DNA of 7,163 bases from Aalborgiella sp040079635. GTDB taxonomy: Bacteria > Pseudomonadota > Gammaproteobacteria > Burkholderiales > Burkholderiaceae_C. Made by a program: the position numbers and the translations under genes. The notes beneath the pieces were generated by a model. The model did not search any database. It had not been told where the DNA came from and saw only the letters and a list, made by a program, of their open reading frames with translations. Position 1 is the first letter of the stretch; the number at the start of each line of letters is the position of its first letter. The stretch spans positions 1 to 7,163 of the forward strand of contig JBEBJY010000097.1 of assembly GCA_040079635.1 (NCBI GenBank). Direction: 5' to 3'. This document shows positions 1 to 6,678 of this stretch, piece by piece.

Positions 1-63
1 ACCCCTTTCACCCCGCCGGGTGAAAGTGGAGCTTTCATTTGACGGTTGGCGGTCAAGTGAAGC
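1..63. repeat. Two adjacent hairpin-forming inverted repeats
   Basis: Two imperfect palindromes lie side by side. The first pairs TTTCACCC (6-13) with GGGTGAAA (18-25) around a 4-nt loop. The second pairs 31-43 with 52-63 around an 8-nt loop, with one bulged base and one G-T wobble. Adjacent compact hairpins outside a gene are typical of REP/BIME-type or transposon-end sequences. I cannot name the family, and the unit may extend beyond the left edge. Confidence 0.5.
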
Positions 64-83
64 TTCTACCAGCCGAGGTAAAG

Positions 84-106
84 AAATTGGGGTCAGATTC
101 CAATTT
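84..106. repeat. Short inverted repeat resembling transposase-associated debris
   Basis: AAATTGG (84-90) and CCAATTT (100-106) form a perfect 7-bp inverted repeat around the 9-nt spacer GGTCAGATT. From memory, GGGGTCAGATTCCAAT-like strings recur next to REP-associated tyrosine transposase (IS200-like) genes in proteobacteria. That association is recalled, not verified. No transposase reading frame is present in the window, so at most this is the edge or remnant of an element lying to the left. Confidence 0.35.
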
Positions 107-128
107 TTGATGAAATAAAATAAAGCCT

Positions 129-508
129 ATGCCGATTTCAACTTACGTACCAAATGATTGCTTTGTTGGCTACAACCCAGAACAAGGTCTAAACTTTCCG
201 AATTTTTTTTTGGTACATGTTGTGAATATGGTGTGAGCTTTCCTCAGCACAGTCTTGCTGATGGCGCATCAAACAGATATTTAAATAAACCACGAAAATC
301 TAAACTCAAGTTAGAGATAGCGCCATTTTTTGCAGAAACGATCGCTGAATTTTTGTCTACTGATTTATCTCGTTTTGTACTCGACTTTCATTGTCCAAAA
401 TGTCAACAACCTTATGTCATAGGGTTTGATTGGAGCGAGTTTCATATGGCAAGTCCTCGATATTTTCCACTTCAAGTTTGGGGTTTAGCAAAGTTTAAAG
501 ACCAATAA
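129..508 (+). pseudogene. Frameshifted hypothetical gene (CxxC-containing protein)
   Basis: I do not recognise this gene. The downstream frame is open to the TAA at 506-508 and encodes a protein-like C-terminal half with a CPKC motif (codons near 392-403) and an aromatic-rich tail ending GLAKFKDQ. An ATG at 129 in another frame gives MPISTYVPNDCFVGYNPEQG and continues naturally into a run of nine T (203-211). One extra T there (or two fewer) would join the halves into a protein of about 126 residues. As written, the ATG frame stops at TGA 234-236 after about 35 codons. The downstream frame could start only at TTG 158, which has no Shine-Dalgarno sequence and yields an unnatural N-terminus. 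Its AT-rich composition contrasts with dnaG and suggests acquired DNA. Decay, transcriptional slippage and a homopolymer sequencing error are all possible. Confidence 0.5.
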
Positions 509-528
509 CGGGTATAGCAGCACCCTCC

Positions 529-534
529 TACAAT
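529..534 (+). promoter_or_regulatory. Possible -10 box immediately upstream of dnaG
   Basis: TACAAT lies with only six bases between it and the dnaG ATG at 541, so transcription would begin at or next to the start codon and give a leaderless mRNA. No purine-rich Shine-Dalgarno sequence is visible in 515-540, which fits that reading. However, no TTGACA-like -35 is found at 16-18 bp spacing, so the call rests on one hexamer. Confidence 0.25.
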
Positions 535-540
535 CACCCC

Positions 541-2607
541 ATGGCCATCCCCGCTTCCTTCATCCAAGAACTCATCGCCCGCGCTGATGTCGTTGACATC
601 GTGGGGCGGTACGTTCAGTTGAAGAAGGGGGGGGCTAACTTTATGGGGTTGTGCCCGTTTCATGGGGAGAAGTCGCCGTCGTTCAGCGTGAGCCCGACCA
701 AGCAGTTTTACCATTGCTTTGGCTGCGGCAAAAACGGCAACGCGATCAGCTTTTTGATGGATCACGGTGGCATGAGTTTTGTGGAGGCGGTGAAGGATTT
801 GGCGCAGCAGTACGGCATGCAGGTGCCTGAGGAAGAAGGTTCACCGCAGGACCGAGCCCGCGCAGCCGAACAGCGGCAAAAGCAGGCGACGCTGACGGAT
901 GTGTTGGAAAAAGCTTGCGATGCGTACAAAAAGCACCTCAAAAACTCGCCCAAAGCGATTGATTACTTCAAAGGCCGTGGGCTGAGTGGCGAGATTGCCA
1001 AGCAGTTTGGCTTGGGCTACGCGCCTGAGGGTTGGCGCAGTTTAGCGAGTGTGTTCCCCAACTACGACGACCCGCTGCTGGCGGAGAGTGGCTTGGTCAT
1101 CACGAATAACGAGAGTGGCGACGGCGACAAGGCGACTGAAAAGCGCTACGACAGGTTCCGCGACCGAATGATGTTTCCGATTCGCAATGTCAAAGGCGAA
1201 TGCATTGGCTTTGGCGGGCGGGTGCTGTTTGAGGGGACGCCTAAGTATTTGAACTCCCCCGAAACGCCGGTTTTCAGCAAGGGGCGCGAGTTGTATGGGC
1301 TGTTTGAAGCGCGTACGCACTTGCGCGAATACGGCTACGCGCTGGTGACTGAGGGCTATATGGACGTGGTGGCGCTGGCGCAGCTGGGCTTCCCGAACGC
1401 GGTGGCGACGCTGGGCACGGCGTGCACGACAGACCATGTGCAAAAGCTGTTTCGGTTCACCGACTCGGTCGTTTTCAGTTTTGACGGCGATGCGGCGGGG
1501 CGGCGGGCGGCGCGTAAGGCTTTGGACGGTGCGATTCCGTTTGCGACAGATGTGCGCAACGTCAAATTTCTGTTTTTACCAGCGGAGCACGACCCTGACA
1601 GCTTTATCCGCGAATTTGGCAAAGAGGCGTTTTCACGCTATGTGAGCGAGGCGACGCCTTTGTCGCGCTTTTTGATTGATTCCGCCCGCGAAGGCTGCGA
1701 TTTGAACACCATGGAGGGCCGCTCGCGCCTTGCCAGCAATGCGAATCCGCTGTGGTCAGCCATGCCAGAAGGAGCGCTTAAACGTCAGTTGTTGGGTGAA
1801 ATAGCTGAGTTGGTGCAGCTAAGCACCCGTGAATTGACCGAGATTTGGGACGCAGCAGCTGCTGCAAAACTGCCGCCTAGCAAGTCGAAATATTCAAGTA
1901 ACTCAAACAACAATAACGGCGAGAGTGGTAATTACCGCAGCAACTACAGCGGTGATTCAAACAACAACTTCAAATCTGAAAAAACCTACAACGCAGATGG
2001 TAGCCCGGTTGAGAGCTATGCATCGAAGAAAGATTACTACAAAAATAATAGCACTTCCGGCATTAAATACGCCGGCTCCGGTCAATTTTCAGGGTCTAAA
2101 TTTGGTGCAAAAGCTGGTGTTTCACGTGTGCATGGCCGTGTGCAACCTACGGGTCGGGCAGACCATGCGGCGCGGCTGCTACTGAGCGCAACGAGCCTGT
2201 GGGACGCCATGTCGCACGACGACCACGCTATGTTGTGCGAGCAGCCTGCCCCCGCAGGCGCGCTGTTTGTGTGGCTAGAAGCACAGTTGCACGACCACGG
2301 TGCGTTGCCATGGGGGGCGCTGCGCGAAGGACTGCGGGGGGCGGCGTTGGAGCCGTTTGTACTGAAATTGATGGCTGAAGTTCAAAAAAAGGACGATTTA
2401 ACGTCTGAAACGAATTCCCAAGACGCGGTTCGTGAAGCACAGCAAGAGCTGCGCGCCCTGCTCAACCGCATGCACATTGACCGCCTCAAAGCGCTTGAAA
2501 CCGAGGTGATTGAGGCCGCCAAAGCCGACCCGACCCAGCTGGCCAAGTACAAAGACATCGTGGAGCGGCGTAAAAAATTGGAAGCATCTCTCGTTCCAGC
2601 CAATTAA
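541..2607 (+). CDS. dnaG: DNA primase DnaG
   Basis: DnaG synthesises RNA primers for lagging-strand replication in complex with the DnaB helicase. The 688-residue product has the full domain order. The CHC2 zinc finger has C38, H41, C59 and C62. The RNA polymerase core carries RYDRFRDRMMFPI (202-214) and GFGGRVL (223-229). The TOPRIM fold has E271 of EGYMD, D315/D317 of FDGD, and D351-P-D353. A C-terminal helicase-binding helical domain spans about 540-688. The start at 541 gives the canonical N-terminus (IPASFIQELIARADVVDIV) and is not preceded by a recognisable Shine-Dalgarno site. The protein is about 100 residues longer than E. coli DnaG (581), largely because of an Asn/Ser/Gly/Tyr-rich low-complexity linker at about 449-522, where the DNA also becomes AT-richer. 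rpoD follows after 349 bp, as in the macromolecular synthesis cluster. All metal-binding and catalytic residues are present. Confidence 0.98.
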   Translation: MAIPASFIQELIARADVVDIVGRYVQLKKGGANFMGLCPFHGEKSPSFSVSPTKQFYHCFGCGKNGNAISFLMDHGGMSFVEAVKDLAQQYGMQVPEEEGSPQDRARAAEQRQKQATLTDVLEKACDAYKKHLKNSPKAIDYFKGRGLSGEIAKQFGLGYAPEGWRSLASVFPNYDDPLLAESGLVITNNESGDGDKATEKRYDRFRDRMMFPIRNVKGECIGFGGRVLFEGTPKYLNSPETPVFSKGRELYGLFEARTHLREYGYALVTEGYMDVVALAQLGFPNAVATLGTACTTDHVQKLFRFTDSVVFSFDGDAAGRRAARKALDGAIPFATDVRNVKFLFLPAEHDPDSFIREFGKEAFSRYVSEATPLSRFLIDSAREGCDLNTMEGRSRLASNANPLWSAMPEGALKRQLLGEIAELVQLSTRELTEIWDAAAAAKLPPSKSKYSSNSNNNNGESGNYRSNYSGDSNNNFKSEKTYNADGSPVESYASKKDYYKNNSTSGIKYAGSGQFSGSKFGAKAGVSRVHGRVQPTGRADHAARLLLSATSLWDAMSHDDHAMLCEQPAPAGALFVWLEAQLHDHGALPWGALREGLRGAALEPFVLKLMAEVQKKDDLTSETNSQDAVREAQQELRALLNRMHIDRLKALETEVIEAAKADPTQLAKYKDIVERRKKLEASLVPAN

Positions 2608-2620
2608 GCGTTTGTTTTAA

Positions 2621-2675
2621 AAGCTTGGGTGACAAACCCAAAAAGCTTGTAAATTCAAGCCTTTGCAAGTTTTTT
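2621..2675 (+). terminator. Hairpin cluster after dnaG, possible weak terminator
   Basis: AAGCTTGGGT (2621-2630) pairs with ACCC (2636-2639) and AAGCTT (2643-2648), leaving a 3-nt A bulge. An alternative hairpin uses AAGCTTG (2643-2649) with CAAGC and TT (2656-2663). Six T follow at 2670-2675, after a 5-nt gap. The stems are short and interrupted, so termination may be only partial, allowing read-through into rpoD. Confidence 0.4.
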
Positions 2676-2697
2676 CAGCGATGCCAGTACTCGAATT

Positions 2698-2706
2698 TGG
2701 TATAAT
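2698..2706 (+). promoter_or_regulatory. Extended -10 promoter upstream of rpoD
   Basis: TGGTATAAT carries a perfect -10 hexamer (2701-2706) with the extended TGn element (2698-2700). At 17-bp spacing the -35 position reads GCGATG, a poor match, which an extended -10 can tolerate. Initiation near 2713 would give rpoD a leader of about 240 nt. This is a sequence-match call only. Confidence 0.5.
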
Positions 2707-2823
2707 CCATTTTTTAGGCAAGAGCGACAGCAACACCTCCGGACATAGGCCACCAGTGAATTGACTCACACGCGCCACCTACCGCAAGGATTGCATTCCA
2801 AATGTTCGCCCTACATCTTGCCG

Positions 2824-2845
2824 TTGAACGTGTGAAAGCGTTCAA
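2824..2845 (+). repeat. Hairpin in the rpoD leader
   Basis: TTGAACG (2824-2830) and CGTTCAA (2839-2845) form a perfect 7-bp stem around an 8-nt loop, within the putative rpoD leader. No T-run follows directly, although T-rich stretches occur at 2863-2892, so a simple terminator is unlikely. A role in leader folding is possible but not shown. Confidence 0.4.
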
Positions 2846-2903
2846 ACTCCCGCCACCCTTGCGTTTTTCCTGTTTTTTCTGAATTTTTAGCTTTTATTTG
2901 TTG

Positions 2904-2930
2904 TTGACTTATTGTCGTCTTGCGTATTGT
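2904..2930 (+). promoter_or_regulatory. Possible proximal rpoD promoter
   Basis: TTGACT (2904-2909) resembles a -35 box, and TATTGT (2925-2930) a -10 box. The 15-bp spacer is shorter than the optimal 17. Transcripts would begin about 20 nt before the rpoD ATG, just ahead of its ribosome binding site. Together with the TGGTATAAT site upstream, this suggests more than one rpoD promoter. Confidence 0.35.
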
Positions 2931-2956
2931 TGTTGGTCCAATTGAGGTCTCAAATC

Positions 2957-5353
<2,397 letters not shown>

Positions 5354-5397
5354 AGCTGAGGCATTAGCTCCGCCTAAACCTTTGGTTAAAACTTTGG

Positions 5398-5440
5398 TTC
5401 ACCATACTTCATCCTCTATTTGAGGGATGAAATTGGTGAA
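5398..5440 (+). terminator. Large hairpin downstream of rpoD, likely terminator or 3' end structure
   Basis: The inner stem pairs TTCATCCTC (5408-5416) with GAGGGATGAA (5422-5431), leaving one bulged G, around loop TATTT. The outer arms TTCACC (5398-5403) and GGTGAA (5435-5440) extend it past a 4x3 internal loop, giving 15 base pairs. TTT follows at 5441-5443 and five T at 5450-5454. The long stem 45 bp after the stop codon fits the rpoD transcript end, but the immediate T-tract is weak. Confidence 0.5.
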
Positions 5441-5491
5441 TTTGTGAGATTTTTCGCAATTTAATGTCGGTTTTTCATCTAAAACTGTAAA

Positions 5492-5538
5492 AAATATAGC
5501 TATAAAACTAGGAGCAAGCTAGCTTTTAAGCTATATTT
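5492..5538. repeat. Long imperfect palindrome with AGCTAT-core arms
   Basis: AAATATAGCT (5492-5501) and AGCTATATTT (5529-5538) are perfect 10-bp inverted arms. Inside them, TAAAACTAG (5503-5511) pairs with CTAGCTTTTA (5519-5528), leaving one bulged C, around a 7-nt loop. The total is 19 base pairs with only two bulged bases. It lies between rpoD and the regulator and resembles a dispersed intergenic repeat or miniature element. No flanking target duplication is visible. Confidence 0.6.
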
Positions 5539-5581
5539 GGTTTACAACAATATGTTCAGGCTAGCCTTGGATGTGTTTCAA

Positions 5582-5602
5582 AAATTGTTTAGAAATTGTT
5601 AG
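5582..5602. repeat. Tandem AAATTGTT direct repeat, possible operator
   Basis: AAATTGTTTAG (5582-5592) is followed directly by AAATTGTTAG (5593-5602), so the two AAATTGTT copies are 11 bp apart, about one helical turn. They lie 68-88 bp upstream of the regulator start, where an activator or autoregulator could bind. A weak promoter, TTGTTA (5596-5601) with a 15-bp spacer to TATAAC (5617-5622), overlaps the second copy. Confidence 0.25.
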
Positions 5603-5657
5603 TTCAGTTGGTTTTTTATAACAACATTGCCACATTTGCATGTGCGCGCGCTTCAGG

Positions 5658-5669
5658 AGATATATATCT
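5658..5669. promoter_or_regulatory. Perfect 12-bp palindrome between SD and start codon
   Basis: AGATATATATCT is fully self-complementary. It overlaps the end of the Shine-Dalgarno sequence AGGAG (5655-5659) and abuts the ATG at 5670. It could be an operator, for example for the winged-helix protein it precedes, or simply an AT-rich, weakly structured spacer favouring translation. The sequence does not distinguish these. Confidence 0.35.
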
Positions 5670-5978
5670 ATGAGTACAAAAGAAAATGCAGCAGTAGCCC
5701 AACTGCTAGGTTTGCTAGAGTCACGTTACGCGATTCGCGTGTTGTGGGCTTTGAAAGATGGCCACCCACAAACCTTCCGTTTGTTGCAAGACAGCGTTGG
5801 CGGTGTGACGCCAAATACCCTCAACACCCGTATCAAAGAAATGCGTGAAGCTGGCTTGATCAACCATAACGACAGCGGCTACATCGTCACCAGTGCAGGT
5901 GCTGATTTGCTACGCCGTTTGGGTGATTTGCCATCATTTGCAACCAAATGGGTCAATAACCAGGCCAAAAAGAAGTAA
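5670..5978 (+). CDS. Small HxlR-like winged-helix transcriptional regulator
   Basis: The 102-residue product is essentially a single winged-helix domain. The run from QLLGLLESRYAIRVLWAL (11-28) through TPNTLNTRIKEMREAGLI (47-64) matches the HxlR/MarR-like pattern of a helix, a recognition helix (NTLNTRIKEM) and the EAGLI turn. A wing follows at SGYIVTSAGADLLRRL (69-84). The ATG at 5670 is preferred because AGGAG (5655-5659) lies 10 nt upstream; an upstream ATG at 5640 would add ten unsupported residues. Classical HxlR proteins usually carry an N-terminal cysteine used in redox or electrophile sensing. This protein has no cysteine, so any signal must act differently. It stands alone, with hairpins on both sides and a strong terminator after it. 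The palindrome next to its start makes autoregulation plausible. Its targets are unknown. Confidence 0.8.
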   Translation: MSTKENAAVAQLLGLLESRYAIRVLWALKDGHPQTFRLLQDSVGGVTPNTLNTRIKEMREAGLINHNDSGYIVTSAGADLLRRLGDLPSFATKWVNNQAKKK

Positions 5979-6005
5979 TTCACATCCAGCTACAAACTGG
6001 CTGGT

Positions 6006-6058
6006 TTCAAAATAGCCCTTAAAATAGGGTACTTTTTGAAGCTTTACTGGTTTAAGCT
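6006..6058 (+). repeat. Two consecutive hairpins after the regulator gene
   Basis: TTCAAAATA (6006-6014) and CCCT (6016-6019) pair with AGGG (6026-6029), TA (6030-6031) and TTTTGAA (6034-6040), a stem of about 13 bp around a 6-nt loop. A second small hairpin pairs AGCTT (6040-6044) with AAGCT (6054-6058). Further upstream, CCAGC (5986-5990) can pair with GCTGG (6000-6004). Together with the terminator that follows, the whole 3' region forms a hairpin array. Confidence 0.5.
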
Positions 6059-6061
6059 CTA

Positions 6062-6094
6062 AAAAAAGGACAGTTTCTGTCCTTTTTTGTTTTT
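6062..6094 (+). terminator. Rho-independent terminator after the regulator
   Basis: AAAAAAGGACAG (6062-6073) pairs perfectly with CTGTCCTTTTTT (6077-6088) around a TTT loop, and a further T-run continues to 6094. The A-tract on the left could also let it terminate transcription from the opposite strand. It ends 34 bp before the FKBP start codon, so it separates the regulator from the FKBP gene. Confidence 0.9.
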
Positions 6095-6128
6095 CCCACC
6101 CCAACAATTAACATTTTTAGGAGTTCCT

Positions 6129-6479
6129 ATGATCACCACACCAACAGGTTTACAGTATGAAGACACCGTCGTCGGCACTGGCGGCGAGGCACAAAAAGGC
6201 CACCACGTGCACGTGCACTACACCGGCTGGCTGTTTAACGATGGCGTGCAAGGTGCAAAGTTTGACTCCAGCAAAGACCGTGGTCAGCCATTTGCCTTCT
6301 CATTGGGCGCTGGACAAGTGATCGCAGGCTGGGATCAGGGCTTTGAAGGTATGAAAATTGGCGGCTCACGGACATTGGTCATCCCGTCAGCACTTGGTTA
6401 CGGTGCTCGCGGTGCTGGCGGCGTGATTCCACCGAACGCAACGCTGAAGTTTGAAGTTGAGCTGTTGGACGCACATTGA
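6129..6479 (+). CDS. FKBP-type peptidyl-prolyl cis-trans isomerase
   Basis: This enzyme catalyses cis-trans isomerisation of Xaa-Pro bonds during protein folding. The 116-residue product is a single FKBP domain, close to FKBP12 in length, with no signal peptide or extra domain, so it should be cytoplasmic. Recognisable pocket residues are Y31 (in HYTGWL), F45-D46 (in KFDSS), V64-I65 and W68 (in GQVIAGWDQGF), Y91 (in LGYGARG), I100 (in GVIPPN) and F108 (in LKFEVELL). The ATG at 6129 is preferred over a TTG at 6087 because AGGAG (6119-6123) lies 5 nt upstream and the TTG falls inside the terminator. A strong terminator just upstream leaves little room for a conventional promoter, so transcription relies on read-through or an overlapping promoter. 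grpE follows after 199 bp, so the neighbourhood is devoted to protein folding. Confidence 0.95.
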   Translation: MITTPTGLQYEDTVVGTGGEAQKGHHVHVHYTGWLFNDGVQGAKFDSSKDRGQPFAFSLGAGQVIAGWDQGFEGMKIGGSRTLVIPSALGYGARGAGGVIPPNATLKFEVELLDAH

Positions 6480-6500
6480 TTTTTTAGCTATATATCAATC

Positions 6501-6541
6501 TGACCTGTTATTAAGTAAATTATTGACAAAATAACAGGTCA
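6501..6541 (+). repeat. 12-bp perfect inverted repeat after the FKBP gene
   Basis: TGACCTGTTATT (6501-6512) and AATAACAGGTCA (6530-6541) are perfect complements separated by 17 nt. The stem is 21 bp past the stop codon and could protect or end the FKBP transcript. There is no T-run after it, so intrinsic termination is doubtful. The loop contains TTGACA (6523-6528), a perfect -35 hexamer, but only a poor -10 (TATTGC, 15 bp on) follows. Confidence 0.55.
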
Positions 6542-6564
6542 AATATTGCTCTAGCCGGCGTATT

Positions 6565-6617
6565 TATTGCCTAATTAGCTATGTTATTTATAGCAATTTA
6601 TAGAAACTGAGGCAATA
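6565..6617. repeat. Nested inverted repeats upstream of grpE
   Basis: Outer arms TATTGCCT (6565-6572) and AGGCAATA (6610-6617) are perfect 8-bp complements. Between them, AATT (6573-6576) and GCTAT (6578-6582) pair with ATAGC (6590-6594) and AATT (6595-6598), with one bulged A, around a 7-nt loop. The 3' side has an 11-nt unpaired stretch (6599-6609). The right arm ends two bases before the putative heat-shock -35 element. It shares the AGCTAT core with the palindrome at 5492-5538. Confidence 0.55.
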
Positions 6618-6618
6618 G

Positions 6619-6645
6619 CTTGAAAAATGCGCCACAGCCCTCACT
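6619..6645 (+). promoter_or_regulatory. Putative sigma-32 (RpoH) promoter of grpE
   Basis: CTTGAAA (6619-6625) is a perfect heat-shock -35 element. CCCTCACT (6638-6645), 12 bp further on, partly matches the CCCCATNT -10 consensus. Initiation near 6652 would leave a leader of about 27 nt before the grpE ATG. grpE belongs to the RpoH regulon in many proteobacteria, which supports the assignment. No HrcA-binding CIRCE repeat is visible nearby. Confidence 0.55.
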
Positions 6646-6678
6646 TGCTAAACTTCTCCAATCTACCGTATCTTTAGC

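Noticed and set aside
1042..1443. 133-codon minus-strand open frame inside dnaG
   Set aside because: It lies fully within the conserved primase core, has an Arg/His/Val-rich shadow-like composition and no ribosome binding site or family motif.
2681..2764. 27-codon ATG frame in the dnaG-rpoD gap, possible leader peptide
   Set aside because: It has no Shine-Dalgarno sequence, and its ATG lies upstream of the best -10 box, so transcripts from that promoter would not contain it.
5627..5848. 73-codon + strand frame overlapping the HxlR-like gene
   Set aside because: It overlaps a well-supported gene with a good Shine-Dalgarno sequence, and its translation has no protein-like features.
6619..6678. 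CIRCE/HrcA operator before grpE
   Set aside because: No TTAGCACTC-N9-GAGTGCTAA-like inverted repeat is visible; only the heat-shock sigma-type -35 is supported.
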